Part shown: piece by piece, positions 15,752 through 25,141 of the stretch
Position numbering within the stretch: position 1 is the stretch's first letter
Layout: each line of letters starts with the position of its first letter
NCBI GenBank assembly: GCA_000436535.1
Contig: FR886342.1
Span: forward strand, 1-51,624
Length of the DNA: 51,624 nucleotides
Direction of reading: 5' to 3'
Source of the DNA: Eubacterium sp. CAG:252
GTDB lineage: Bacteria > Bacillota > Clostridia > Lachnospirales > Lachnospiraceae
The notes under the pieces: generated by a model
Told to the model about the DNA's origin: nothing
Databases searched by the model: none
Seen by the model: the letters and a program-made list of their open reading frames with translations, nothing else
Program-made: the position numbers and the translations under genes

Positions 15752-17440
15752 TCACGTATTTCCGTTTTTCTTAAACTCCTCCGAAGCTTTCCTTAACTCC
15801 CTTGCATTGGCAAGCACCGAGTCTGTAACTTCACTTCCTGAAAGCATTCGCGCAAGCTCATATATGCTCTCCTGCTCATCCACGCGTGTTATCTGGCTGT
15901 AAGTCTTATTATCACGCACACTTTTTTCAATCGTGAAGTGTGCATCTGCCATTGAAGCTATCTGTGGAAGATGTGTTATACATATAATCTGATGATGTCC
16001 TGCAAGCCTTGCAAGCTGGTTTGATACCATCTGCGCTGTCCTGCCGCTTATTCCGGCATCTATCTCATCAAATATGAGAGTCTTGCTGTCATCACCTGCC
16101 ATAACAGTCTTTATTGCAAGCATAATCCTCGAAAGCTCACCACCCGATGCAATCTTTGACAACGGACGTAACTCCTGACCCGGATTAGTTGATATCATAA
16201 AACATACAGAATCATAACCATTGGCTGTGAGACTTTCGCTTTTTTCAAAATCAATCCTGAATTTAACATCAAGAAAGTTAAGCTTCTTTAACGATTCTGT
16301 AAACTCTGCAGTAAGCCTGTCCGCCGCATCCTTTCGTATAGCACTCAGTCTGTCTGCTGTGGCAGCTGCTTTTTCATATGCCTTGTCGTATTCAGCCTGT
16401 CTTTTCTTTAATATCTCATCATAATTATAATATTCCTCAAGCTTGTCCTGCTTCTTCTTAAGCGATAAAAGCACATTCTCAATAGAACCGCCGTACTTAT
16501 TCTTAAGCTCATTAATAGTGTCAAGCCTGTACTGTATATCATTGAGCGATGATACATCAAAGTCGCTGTTATCAATGTATGCACTTATGTCGTGTGATAC
16601 ATCCATAATAAGACTCTCAACATCCTGCAAAGTATCACACAATCCGCTAAGAGAGCTGTCACATTCAGAAGCACTAAGTACTGACTTTATGACCATACCT
16701 AGCATATCACTTATATTATCATCACTTGAATTAAGCAGCATATCTGCACCTGACAGCTCGCTCATTATCTTCTGGTGATTATTAAGCTTCTTAAATTCTG
16801 TCTCAAGCTCTTCATCCTCGCCCACTTTAAGAGCGGCTGCTGTTATCTCATTGACTTCATATTCAAGAAATGATACTTCTCTCTGTCTTTCTTCATTATC
16901 CTTGTCAAGTTCTTTTAATACATTCCGGCACTCTGTATAGTACTTATAATCCGCCTGCATTTCATCCCTGATATCTGCTATGGACTCTGCGCAGTATTCA
17001 TCAACAACATTAATATGTGTTGAGTCATCCATAAGCGCCTGATTATCGTGCTGTCCATGCATATCAATAAGGTATCTTGCAAGCTTCTGTGTCTGTGCCG
17101 CTGTAAAGTTCTGTCCGTTCACCTTTATCTGCGAACGTGTTGGCGTTATCTTTCTTGATATAAGCAGTTCTCCCTCATCTATGTCTATAACACCAAGCTC
17201 CTTAATCTTTTCAAGTGTGTATTCATCATCTATATCAAACACCAGTTCGGCTAGTCCGTAATCTGCGCCGGTTCTTATAAAGTCCGGCGATGTCTTAGCC
17301 CCCAGTGCTGCATTAATAGAACCAAGTATAATAGACTTTCCGGCACCGGTTTCACCCGACAATATATTAAGTCCTTCCTCAAAGTCAACATTCTCTTCTT
17401 CTATTAATGCAAGATTTTTAACGTGTAAATTAGTAAGCAT
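15752..17440 (-). CDS. recN: DNA repair protein RecN
   Basis: A 562-aa SMC-like ATPase that gathers at double-strand breaks. Walker A GETGAGKS is at 29-36, a long coiled-coil middle follows (~150-370), and the C-terminal half has LRPLSKIASGGELSRIML (ABC signature) and Walker B LIFDEIDAGISG. The ATG at 17440 has GGAGGAG right upstream; an in-frame extension of eight residues to 17464 has no ribosome site. It is the last gene of the nusB-recN unit, 53 nt after argR, as in Bacillus (ahrC-recN). Confidence 0.96.
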   Translation of the reverse strand: MLTNLHVKNLALIEEENVDFEEGLNILSGETGAGKSIILGSINAALGAKTSPDFIRTGADYGLAELVFDIDDEYTLEKIKELGVIDIDEGELLISRKITPTRSQIKVNGQNFTAAQTQKLARYLIDMHGQHDNQALMDDSTHINVVDEYCAESIADIRDEMQADYKYYTECRNVLKELDKDNEERQREVSFLEYEVNEITAAALKVGEDEELETEFKKLNNHQKIMSELSGADMLLNSSDDNISDMLGMVIKSVLSASECDSSLSGLCDTLQDVESLIMDVSHDISAYIDNSDFDVSSLNDIQYRLDTINELKNKYGGSIENVLLSLKKKQDKLEEYYNYDEILKKRQAEYDKAYEKAAATADRLSAIRKDAADRLTAEFTESLKKLNFLDVKFRIDFEKSESLTANGYDSVCFMISTNPGQELRPLSKIASGGELSRIMLAIKTVMAGDDSKTLIFDEIDAGISGRTAQMVSNQLARLAGHHQIICITHLPQIASMADAHFTIEKSVRDNKTYSQITRVDEQESIYELARMLSGSEVTDSVLANARELRKASEEFKKNGNT

Positions 17441-17493
17441 ACTCCTCCAACTTGCCACTGCCATAATGACAATGACTGCAATAAACTATATAA

Positions 17494-17946
17494 TCATATC
17501 TTTATAAGCTTTTTTAACTTATTCATAACGATAGTTGTATCTTTAACAGTCCTTACAGCACACATAATAGTATCATCTCCTGCTATAGAACCCACTATCT
17601 CATCAAGCTTTAAGGCATCAAGCGCCGCACATACAGCCATAGCCATACCTGGAACAGTTCTTATAACAAGTATATTCTGCGCCATATCCATAGACATATA
17701 GCCTTCTCTTAACACTCTTATATACTTATCATTAGTCACAGGATTACCAGAAAATAATGTAGTATACTTCTGGCTCACACCATCCACCGACACCTTTGTA
17801 AGATTAAGCGCTCTTATATCTCTTGAAACAGTTGCCTGCGTAACATTATAGCCTGCCTTGTTAAGCGCATCTGCCAGCTCCTCCTGTGTTCCTATATTAT
17901 TGTTATTAATCAATTCTAATATTTTCTTGTGTCTGTCTGTTCTCAC
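17494..17946 (-). CDS. argR: Arginine repressor
   Basis: A 150-aa ArgR/AhrC-family regulator. The N-terminal winged helix contains the recognition segment NVTQATVSRDIRAL; the C-terminal hexamerisation and arginine-binding domain contains GSIAGDDTIM. It represses arginine synthesis and activates catabolism in response to arginine. The start is GTG at 17946 with GGAG 7 nt upstream. It lies between nadK and recN with ~50-nt gaps, the standard Firmicutes position. Confidence 0.95.
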   Translation of the reverse strand: MRTDRHKKILELINNNNIGTQEELADALNKAGYNVTQATVSRDIRALNLTKVSVDGVSQKYTTLFSGNPVTNDKYIRVLREGYMSMDMAQNILVIRTVPGMAMAVCAALDALKLDEIVGSIAGDDTIMCAVRTVKDTTIVMNKLKKLIKI

Positions 17947-17995
17947 AACTTTTCTCCAATCTTACCACACTATGATAAGTATCCAATTCATACAA

Positions 17996-18847
17996 TCACA
18001 TTTTATTTCTTATTCTTTCCAGAAAAGATATCTTGCTGGTCTTTATCAGCTTAGCCATCTTATTTGAACGTGTAATAACAACTCTGTCACCTGTAACCAC
18101 CTGACAGTAGCTTTCACCATCATAGGTTGCCACTCTCTCATCTGACAGCTTCTTATTGTCATTCATCTGGATAACAATCTCATCATCCTGCCCGAATATG
18201 ATACTTCTTTGTGTAAGTGTATGTGCGCATATCGGTGTAATCATAATAAGTCTTGCATTCGGCTGGACTATAGGTCCGCCTGCCGATAAACTGTAAGCCG
18301 TAGAGCCTGTCGCTGTTGATACGATAACTCCGTCAGCCGCAAATGAATTGAGATACTCACCATTAACATATATATCAAAGTCAATAACTCTTAATATTCC
18401 ACGTCTGCTGAGTACAACATCATTAAGTGCAACATCCTCATATATGACACTGTCACCTCTGTATATCTTACCATCAAGCATCATACGCGTATCGACTTCA
18501 TAGTTATCCTTAATAAGGCTGTCCAGCGTGTCATAAACTGTATTCATATCTGTATCAGTGAGATATCCAAGTGTACCTATATTAACACCCAGCAGCGGAA
18601 TATTTTTCTCATTAAGATCCCTTGCAGCCTGAATTAATGTTCCATCACCGCCAAGAACTATAATACATTCAACACCGTCAGGCACAAGTCCTGCATTAGT
18701 GTAACAATACTTAGTTCCCTCAACCCTGCACGCAGCCTCATCATATATACCATGCGCACCATGCTCATTAAGATATGTAATAATACTATTAGTGTACTTA
18801 AGTTCTGAATCCTTTGACTGATTCGTAACTATATAAAATGTTTTCAT
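17996..18847 (-). CDS. nadK: NAD kinase
   Basis: A 283-aa ATP-NAD kinase making NADP. The GGDGT motif is at 66-70, followed by GVNIGTLGYLTD and the second conserved segment TATGSTAYSLSAGGPIV. Length is normal. The ATG at 18847 is preferred over the adjacent in-frame TTG, with AGGGG upstream. It stands between tlyA and argR, a typical clostridial placement, within the nusB-recN operon. Confidence 0.95.
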   Translation of the reverse strand: MKTFYIVTNQSKDSELKYTNSIITYLNEHGAHGIYDEAACRVEGTKYCYTNAGLVPDGVECIIVLGGDGTLIQAARDLNEKNIPLLGVNIGTLGYLTDTDMNTVYDTLDSLIKDNYEVDTRMMLDGKIYRGDSVIYEDVALNDVVLSRRGILRVIDFDIYVNGEYLNSFAADGVIVSTATGSTAYSLSAGGPIVQPNARLIMITPICAHTLTQRSIIFGQDDEIVIQMNDNKKLSDERVATYDGESYCQVVTGDRVVITRSNKMAKLIKTSKISFLERIRNKM

Positions 18848-18894
18848 CAATACCCCTATATCGCAAAGCGTTAAATGTCAACTATGAATATATA

Positions 18895-19698
18895 TTACAA
18901 TGTTTCATGCGCTTTGTCTACTATATTTTTTATTTCAAAAGGAATATTTTCATAAGTTCCCTCTGTATGCTTCTGAAGATGAAGAAGATATTCTATATTA
19001 CCTTCAGGTCCTTTAACTGGTGAGAATTCAAGGTTAAGTATCTCAAATCCTATGGATATAGCATAATCTATAACCATCTGGATAACTTCCTCGTGTACAG
19101 CCTTATCCCTTACAACACCATGTTTTCCGACCTTTTCTCTTCCAGCTTCAAACTGTGGCTTTATAAGGCATACTATCTGTCCGTCATCTGTAAGAAGATT
19201 TTTAACAGGAAGAAGTACCTTTGTAAGAGATATAAAGGATACGTCTATGCTTGAGAAATCTATCTTATCAGCAACATCCTCCGGTGTGACATATCTGATA
19301 TTGGTCTTTTCCATACACACAACTCTCTCATCATTGCGAAGCTTCCACGCAAGCTGTCCGTGTCCTACATCCACCGAATACACCTTGACTGCACCATTCT
19401 GTAACATACAGTCTGTAAAGCCGCCTGTTGATGAGCCTACATCCATACATACTTTTCCTTCAATAGTAACATCAAAGTTCTCCATGGCTTTCTCAAGCTT
19501 AAGGCCTCCACGGCTTACATACTTAAGTGTATTGCCCCTTACTTCTATATTAGCTGTATCAACAAATGTTGAACCAGCCTTGTCCTCCTTCTGTCCCTCA
19601 ACATACACATTTCCGGACATAATTATGGCCTTCGCCTTCTCTCTTGACTCTGCAAGTCCTCTGTTCACTAGAAGAACATCTAATCTTTCCTTGCTCAT
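18895..19698 (-). CDS. tlyA: TlyA-family rRNA 2'-O-methyltransferase
   Basis: A 267-aa protein: an N-terminal S4 RNA-binding domain (MSKERLDVLLVNRGLAESRE) and an FtsJ-like SAM methyltransferase domain with the glycine motif VCMDVGSSTGGFTDCML. TlyA proteins 2'-O-methylate 16S/23S rRNA cytidines; which site is used here is not readable. The ATG at 19698 has GGAGAG upstream. A 14-residue in-frame extension would overlap dxs and lacks a site. It is 34 nt after dxs, as in Bacillus yqxC. Confidence 0.9.
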   Translation of the reverse strand: MSKERLDVLLVNRGLAESREKAKAIIMSGNVYVEGQKEDKAGSTFVDTANIEVRGNTLKYVSRGGLKLEKAMENFDVTIEGKVCMDVGSSTGGFTDCMLQNGAVKVYSVDVGHGQLAWKLRNDERVVCMEKTNIRYVTPEDVADKIDFSSIDVSFISLTKVLLPVKNLLTDDGQIVCLIKPQFEAGREKVGKHGVVRDKAVHEEVIQMVIDYAISIGFEILNLEFSPVKGPEGNIEYLLHLQKHTEGTYENIPFEIKNIVDKAHETL

Positions 19699-19732
19699 AT
19701 TTCTCTCCAATCCTGTTAAGCTTATATAAAGC

Positions 19733-21607
19733 TTATTCACGTATCTTTGTATAACTTTCTTTTATACGCTTTATTACACTTTCTTCATCTATTCCTGTTT
19801 CGCGTCTTAATATATCCACACTTCCATGCTCAATATAATCATCCGGAAGTGATATGCTAAGAACGTGGGTATTATATTCTGAATCACTAACATATTGACA
19901 GACTGTCCTTCCAAAGCCACCTGAGGATACATTTTCCTCAAGAGTGACTATAAGCTTATGGTTCTGACAGACAGCATCTATCATATCTTTATCTATAGGC
20001 TTAACGAAACGCGCATTGACAAGCGTAACTGTATAACCCTCAGCCATAAGACTGTTTCTTACATTGTCTGCTGCTGCCACCATGCTTCCAAGTGCCAGAA
20101 GCGCAATATCATTATCACCAGTATACATAACCTCTGACTTTCCATATTCCACAGGCGCATCAAACTCATGGAAGGAAAGACAGGCACTTCCTCTTGGATA
20201 ACGTATAGCTATAGGTCCGTTAAAATCTTCAACTGCAAATCTTATCATTTCCTTAAGCTCTGTATCATTCTTAGGCGCACATATAGTCATATTAGGAATT
20301 GATGAAAGGAAAGATATGTCAAATATTCCCTGATGAGTCTCCCCATCACTTCCAACCAGTCCTGCCCTGTCTATCGCAAACACCACATGAAGCTGCTGTA
20401 TACACACATCATGCAGTATCTGGTCATACGCCCTCTGAAGAAATGACGAATACACCGCAAATACGGGCTTAAGTCCTCCAGCAGCAAGTCCTGCCGCAAA
20501 TGTAACAGCATGTGCCTCAGCTATACCAACATCAAAAAATCTGTCTGGAAACCACTTTGAAAACTTGGTAAGTCCGACACCATCCGGCATAGCCGCTGTT
20601 ATTGCAGCAACTGTATTGTCCTTCTTTCCAAGTTCGCATATAGTATCAGAAAATATCTTTGAATAAGTTGGTATATCAGACTTATTTATCTCACAGCCTG
20701 TCTTTATATCAAAAGGCCCGATACCGTGGAACTTGCTCGGATTGCGCTCTGCCGGCTTATATCCACGTCCCTTCTGTGTTACAACATGGACAAGCACTGG
20801 TCCATTCATACGCTTTGCCACTGTAAGTATCTTTATAAGCTTATCCATATCATGACCGTCAACCGGACCAAGATAATATATACCCATACTCTCAAACATT
20901 GAGTCGTGCAATATAACCTGTTTTAAGTTAGACTTCGTCTTTTTGATAGTCTTTACAATCTTATCGCCCTTAGGAAGCTTGTATAATACATTTCCAATAT
21001 TTTCCTTAAGGTCATAATATGAGTCCGAAGAACGGATTTCACTTAGCATATTAGATACGCCACCAACATTCTTTGATATGGACATAGTATTATCATTAAG
21101 TATAATAACAAAGTTACCCTTAACCCTTGAAGCATTATTAAGTGCTTCATATGCCATACCGCCAGTGAGTGCACCATCTCCTATGACAGATACAACACTG
21201 TAATTGCCATGCTTTATATCCCTTGCCTCTGCAAGCCCCAGACCTGCTGATATTGAGGTCGAACTATGTCCTGTATCAAATGCATCATAATCGCTTTCAT
21301 TTCTCTTAGGAAAGCCACTCATACCGCCGAACTTTCTAAGCTCATCAAACTGGTTCTTACGCCCCGTAAGTATCTTATGGGTATAAGACTGGTGTCCTAC
21401 ATCCCATATAAGCTTATCCTGTGGAAGATTAAATACAACATGCAAAGCCATTGTCAGTTCGACAACGCCAAGATTAGAAGCAAGATGTCCGCCTGTTACG
21501 CTTATCTTCTGGATAAGGAACTCCCTTATCTCAGCCGCAAGCTGATTATATTCTATTGGAGAAAGTTTCTTAATATCATTGGGCTTATTAATCTTCTCTA
21601 GTATCAT
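19733..21607 (-). CDS. dxs: 1-deoxy-D-xylulose-5-phosphate synthase
   Basis: A 624-aa thiamine-diphosphate enzyme that condenses pyruvate and glyceraldehyde-3-phosphate, the first step of the MEP isoprenoid pathway. Visible motifs include the TPP-binding GDGALTGGMAYEALNN, the DVGHQSYTHKILTGR segment, the transketolase pyrimidine domain (GIAEAHAVTFAAGLA) and DRAGLVGSDGETHQG. Length is typical. GGGAGAG precedes the ATG. It follows ispA by 18 nt, so two isoprenoid genes are co-expressed. Confidence 0.97.
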   Translation of the reverse strand: MILEKINKPNDIKKLSPIEYNQLAAEIREFLIQKISVTGGHLASNLGVVELTMALHVVFNLPQDKLIWDVGHQSYTHKILTGRKNQFDELRKFGGMSGFPKRNESDYDAFDTGHSSTSISAGLGLAEARDIKHGNYSVVSVIGDGALTGGMAYEALNNASRVKGNFVIILNDNTMSISKNVGGVSNMLSEIRSSDSYYDLKENIGNVLYKLPKGDKIVKTIKKTKSNLKQVILHDSMFESMGIYYLGPVDGHDMDKLIKILTVAKRMNGPVLVHVVTQKGRGYKPAERNPSKFHGIGPFDIKTGCEINKSDIPTYSKIFSDTICELGKKDNTVAAITAAMPDGVGLTKFSKWFPDRFFDVGIAEAHAVTFAAGLAAGGLKPVFAVYSSFLQRAYDQILHDVCIQQLHVVFAIDRAGLVGSDGETHQGIFDISFLSSIPNMTICAPKNDTELKEMIRFAVEDFNGPIAIRYPRGSACLSFHEFDAPVEYGKSEVMYTGDNDIALLALGSMVAAADNVRNSLMAEGYTVTLVNARFVKPIDKDMIDAVCQNHKLIVTLEENVSSGGFGRTVCQYVSDSEYNTHVLSISLPDDYIEHGSVDILRRETGIDEESVIKRIKESYTKIRE

Positions 21608-21625
21608 AGCTGTTCTCTCCCACTT

Positions 21626-22549
21626 CTACTTATTTCTATGTATAAGCATATCTATAAGTTCCTCTAAGTACTCATTATGTCCGATAGACTTAACTACATC
21701 CAGAGCCTCCTTAGACATATCATAAGTATCCTTCTCTGCCTTCTCAAAACCATAAAGTGTTACATAAGTTGTCTTGTTATTACGCTCATCACTAAGAACA
21801 GGCTTTCCAAGTACTTCCTGAGTACTTGTCACATCAAGAATATCATCCTTAATCTGGAATGCAAAACCGACATTATATCCGGCCTTACACAGAAGCTCCT
21901 CAGTAGTATCATCACAGCCTGCAAGTATTCCTCCTGCCATAAATGCTGCCTCTATAAGAGCACCTGTCTTTAACCTGAATATATAATCAAGCTGTGCTTC
22001 ATCCATAGGCTTGTCAGTAAGATATACATCTAAAGACTGACCGCCTACCATGCCGTCAACTCCTGCCTTACCTGCTATAACTGCGGCTGCCCTTGAATAA
22101 AGTGCCATTTTTTCTGCAGTATCCGGATTTTTATAATCCTTTGCAAGCTCGCTTATAGCGTTAAGCATAGTTTCATAAGCAAGATTAAGAAGCCCGTCAC
22201 CCGCTAACACGCCAAAGTCCTCTCCAAACTTCTTATGTGTTGTGAGCTTTCCTCTTCTGTAATCATCATTATCCATCGCTGGAAGGTCATCATGTACAAG
22301 TGAATAAGTATGAATCATTTCAAGTGCAGCCATAAAAGGATACACACAGCTCTCATCCGTTCCACCACATAATCTGTAAGTTTCAAGCATTATCATAGGG
22401 CGGACTCTCTTTCCACCTGCCTGAACACTATAATCCATCGCTGACTTTATATACTCTGCTTCACCACTTGCCTCAGGAAGGTAAGAGTTTACTATCGTAT
22501 CTATGGCAGCTGTCCTTTCTGCCAGTTCCTTCTTAAAATCAATCATCAT
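21626..22549 (-). CDS. ispA: Farnesyl diphosphate synthase-type polyprenyl synthetase
   Basis: A 307-aa class I prenyl-elongating enzyme that condenses IPP with allylic diphosphates. The first aspartate-rich motif DDLPAMD is at 87-93 and the second (KDDILD) about 145 residues later. GGKRVRP and the QSLD segment fit the bacterial IspA/GGPS group. Product length (C15 versus C20) is not certain. The start overlaps the end of xseB by 11 nt, indicating translational coupling; ATGs at 22549 and 22546 are both possible. Confidence 0.93.
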   Translation of the reverse strand: MMIDFKKELAERTAAIDTIVNSYLPEASGEAEYIKSAMDYSVQAGGKRVRPMIMLETYRLCGGTDESCVYPFMAALEMIHTYSLVHDDLPAMDNDDYRRGKLTTHKKFGEDFGVLAGDGLLNLAYETMLNAISELAKDYKNPDTAEKMALYSRAAAVIAGKAGVDGMVGGQSLDVYLTDKPMDEAQLDYIFRLKTGALIEAAFMAGGILAGCDDTTEELLCKAGYNVGFAFQIKDDILDVTSTQEVLGKPVLSDERNNKTTYVTLYGFEKAEKDTYDMSKEALDVVKSIGHNEYLEELIDMLIHRNK

Positions 22550-22754
22550 CAATCATCTCCGAATCTTTATCATCATTGATAATAATCATCTCTTTTTCGA
22601 CTTTATCAATCATTAAGCTGCATTTTTTGACAAGCTCGATACCTTCTTTATACTTCTTAAACGACTCATTCATAGTAAGCTCACCGCTTTCCATCTGTCC
22701 AAGAATATCCTCAAGCTTATCAAATGTATCTTCAAGTGAAGGCGACTTAGCCAT
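22539..22754 (-). CDS. xseB: Exodeoxyribonuclease VII small subunit
   Basis: A 71-aa helical subunit with the family signature LEDTFDKLEDILGQMESGEL, followed by an acidic tail (NDDKDSEMIDDD). It binds XseA to form the single-strand-specific exonuclease VII. The ATG at 22754 has GTGAGG about 9 nt upstream; an in-frame TTG two codons earlier is rejected. It starts 6 nt after xseA and overlaps ispA. Confidence 0.95.
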   Translation of the reverse strand: MAKSPSLEDTFDKLEDILGQMESGELTMNESFKKYKEGIELVKKCSLMIDKVEKEMIIINDDKDSEMIDDD

Positions 22755-22760
22755 AATCAA

Positions 22761-23999
22761 TTACCTCACTATATTATTATTACCACGCTGCTTTATACTA
22801 TTACTTTTAATGTCAACAGCCACAGCTTTTATATGTCCGTCCTTTAAATGCAGTGTAAGAACATCATCTTTCTTAACCTCACTAACTGAAGTTATATGCT
22901 CCTCACTGTCATTCTCAACAAGCGCATATCCCTGCTCAAGCTTCTTTAAGGGACTTACACCATCAAGCCTTGCAGATAAAAGCACAAGCCTGTGCCTCTG
23001 CGTATCAAGCATATTCTGCACACTAACATCAAGAAGATGCCTTATATGCATAAGCTGCTGCTTTTTGCTGTCAAGCTGTGCCTGTGGATTATATGTCTTT
23101 AGTTCAAGCAACATTCTTTCAGTACGGCTTCTGTATGCTGCAAGTATCATCTGCATACTGTGTGTAAGCCTGTTTCTGTAGTCATCTATCTGTGCCTCAA
23201 TCAGCCTTATATCAGTAACCGCAAGCTCTGCTGCCGCTGACGGCGTAGGTGCTCTTAAGTCCGCCACAAAGTCAGTTATCGTAAAGTCAGTTTCGTGTCC
23301 GACTGCCGATATGACCGGTGTCTTACAGTTAAACACAGTCTCTATGACCTCAGGTTCATTAAAAGCCCACAGGTCTTCTATAGAGCCTCCGCCACGGCCT
23401 ACTATGATACAGTCAAAGCCCATATTATCAACACATTTTAAGCCTTTGGCTATGCTGTGTTTCGCATCATTACCCTGTACAAGCACTGAGTACAGATAAA
23501 GGCTTATATAAGGGTTTCTTCTGTATGCAACATTCCTTATATCCTGAATAACTGCACTTGTCCTTGCCGTTACAACAGCTATTCTTTTAGCATACCTTGG
23601 TATCGGTCTTTTGTACTCTGGTGCAAAATACCCCATATCCTCATACTGCTGCTTTAACAGTTCATACTGCCTGTACAGTTCACCTGTTCCGCTCTGTGTA
23701 ACAGTCTTTGCATATAACTGGTATGCACCTCTTTCCATGTACACATCTATCCTGCCATTAACTACAACAGACATACCATCCTTAAGCCTGAAGCTTAACT
23801 TATATGCGTCCGAACCATACATAACAACAGGTATGGCAGAATTCTCATCCTTTAACGTAAAAAATATACAGCCATTCTTATCTGTATACTTACAGTTAGA
23901 TATTTCACCTTTAATCTCTATGCGGTTAAGTAAAAAATCCTGCCTCACCATATTCTTAATGTAAGAATTAATCTGTGTAACACTATATACCTGTGCCAT
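22761..23999 (-). CDS. xseA: Exodeoxyribonuclease VII large subunit
   Basis: A 412-aa catalytic subunit. An N-terminal OB-fold (VTQINSYIKNMV; IEIKGEISNCKY) is followed by the nuclease core with GRGGGSIEDLWAFNEPEV and AVGHETDFTITDFVADLRAPTPSAAAE split around the active site, and then a coiled-coil region. It degrades single-stranded DNA in repair. AGGTG lies before the ATG. It begins 10 nt after nusB. Confidence 0.96.
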   Translation of the reverse strand: MAQVYSVTQINSYIKNMVRQDFLLNRIEIKGEISNCKYTDKNGCIFFTLKDENSAIPVVMYGSDAYKLSFRLKDGMSVVVNGRIDVYMERGAYQLYAKTVTQSGTGELYRQYELLKQQYEDMGYFAPEYKRPIPRYAKRIAVVTARTSAVIQDIRNVAYRRNPYISLYLYSVLVQGNDAKHSIAKGLKCVDNMGFDCIIVGRGGGSIEDLWAFNEPEVIETVFNCKTPVISAVGHETDFTITDFVADLRAPTPSAAAELAVTDIRLIEAQIDDYRNRLTHSMQMILAAYRSRTERMLLELKTYNPQAQLDSKKQQLMHIRHLLDVSVQNMLDTQRHRLVLLSARLDGVSPLKKLEQGYALVENDSEEHITSVSEVKKDDVLTLHLKDGHIKAVAVDIKSNSIKQRGNNNIVR

Positions 24000-24009
24000 C
24001 TTTAATCAC

Positions 24010-24408
24010 CTAGACCAGCTTTGCAAGTACTCCGTTTACAAAAGATGCTGTGTTATCATCTGAACCATACTTCTTGGCTAATTCAACCGCCTCATTAATA
24101 GCAACATTAACCGGAATATCGTCATCATATAACATCTCATATACTGCAAGTCGCATAATAGCAAGTTCAGCCTTACCAAGTCTGTCAACCGGCCATCCTT
24201 CCGATACTTCATTTATCTTTTCATCAATCTCATCACTCATCTCTGAAACAAGAAGTGCCTTCTTTTTGATGTACTCATATTCCTTTTCCTTAACATCTGG
24301 AAGTGCATCAAAATAATAGTCTATCTGTTCTCTTAATTCATTCTTATTATGGAATGGCACACGGAATAATATTTTAAATGTGTGCTCTCTCATATCTGAT
24401 CTTGTCAT
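24010..24408 (-). CDS. nusB: Transcription antitermination factor NusB
   Basis: A 132-aa all-helical protein (MTRSDMREHTFKILF; PVDRLGKAELAIMRLAVYE; PVNVAINEAVELAKKYG) that with NusE/S10 binds boxA of rRNA leaders. The ATG at 24408 has AGAGGA 6-7 nt upstream; a seven-residue extension to 24429 has no site. It heads the nusB-xseA-xseB-ispA-dxs-tlyA-nadK-argR-recN unit. Confidence 0.95.
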   Translation of the reverse strand: MTRSDMREHTFKILFRVPFHNKNELREQIDYYFDALPDVKEKEYEYIKKKALLVSEMSDEIDEKINEVSEGWPVDRLGKAELAIMRLAVYEMLYDDDIPVNVAINEAVELAKKYGSDDNTASFVNGVLAKLV

Positions 24409-24534
24409 ACTAATCCTCTCTGTATACAATCATCCGTAACGATAATTATATATCTTTATCTTACTTAAGTTTCTATGTCTTATATAACGATGCCGGGGTC
24501 AAAAGCCCCAACTATAAACAGCCTCCGATATAAC

Positions 24535-24563
24535 AAAAGACTGCCCTTAAAGGACAGTCTTTT
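24535..24563 (-). terminator. Terminator after asp23
   Basis: AAAGACTGCCC and GGACAGTCTTT form a stem with the T-run on the minus strand, 16 nt past the asp23 stop. It separates asp23 from the nusB unit. Confidence 0.85.
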
Positions 24564-24578
24564 ACATATCACTGTACT

Positions 24579-24965
24579 TTAATTGTCAATATTCACACCA
24601 GCAATCTTGATATTAACCTCTGACACGTCAAGTCCTGTCATAGTCTCGATAGCTGTCTTTACTTTATCCTGTACGGCACTTGATACCTTAGGTATCTCAC
24701 AGCCATACTTAATATTAAGTGCAAGATTAACTACTACATCCTGCTCACCTACATGAACCTTAACACCCTTGGAAAGATTTTTCATACCAAGCTTGCTTAC
24801 AAGTTCGTTGGTAATGTTACCAGCCATACTCTCTACACCATCTACCTCAGTAGCTGCAAGACCAGCTATAATAGCAACAACTTCATCAGCTACTCTTACT
24901 TCACCGATATCCTTGCTTTCGTGTATAGTATAAGTATTGCCTCTATCTTCAAACTCTTTTGTCAT
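24579..24965 (-). CDS. Asp23/Gls24 family envelope stress protein
   Basis: A 128-aa Asp23/Gls24 protein (residues 20-125: VADEVVAIIAGLAATEVDGV; MAGN; VHVGEQDVVVNLALNIKYG). Family members are abundant envelope-associated proteins; this position next to nusB matches Bacillus yqhY, which has been linked to control of acetyl-CoA carboxylase. accB and accC, which sit beside it in Bacillus, are missing here. It has its own terminator and upstream region, so it is likely monocistronic. AGGAGG precedes the ATG. Confidence 0.9.
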   Translation of the reverse strand: MTKEFEDRGNTYTIHESKDIGEVRVADEVVAIIAGLAATEVDGVESMAGNITNELVSKLGMKNLSKGVKVHVGEQDVVVNLALNIKYGCEIPKVSSAVQDKVKTAIETMTGLDVSEVNIKIAGVNIDN

Positions 24966-25071
24966 AATATCCTCCTGACTGTCTGTTAAACGTTGTCTTT
25001 TCGTCTATTATAATAAATATTATGAATAAATGCAACTTCTTAAATAATCAAATTGCATTACTGTCCAAAGC

Positions 25072-25131
25072 CAATCTCAAAAATGCTATGCATTTTATTC
25101 ATGTCTTTCAGATTTTACATAGCCTTGGACA
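25072..25131 (-). terminator. Terminator of the spoIIIA operon
   Basis: TGTCCAA (25072-25078) is inverted at 25125-25131 around an inner AAAATGC/GCATTTT hairpin, about 10 nt after the spoIIIAH stop. Confidence 0.6.
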
Positions 25132-25141
25132 ATACAAATAA

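Noticed and set aside
24490..24515. Riboswitch-like GGGG/CCCC hairpin upstream of nusB
   Set aside because: Only four base pairs with a seven-nt loop; no match to a riboswitch class I can recognise.
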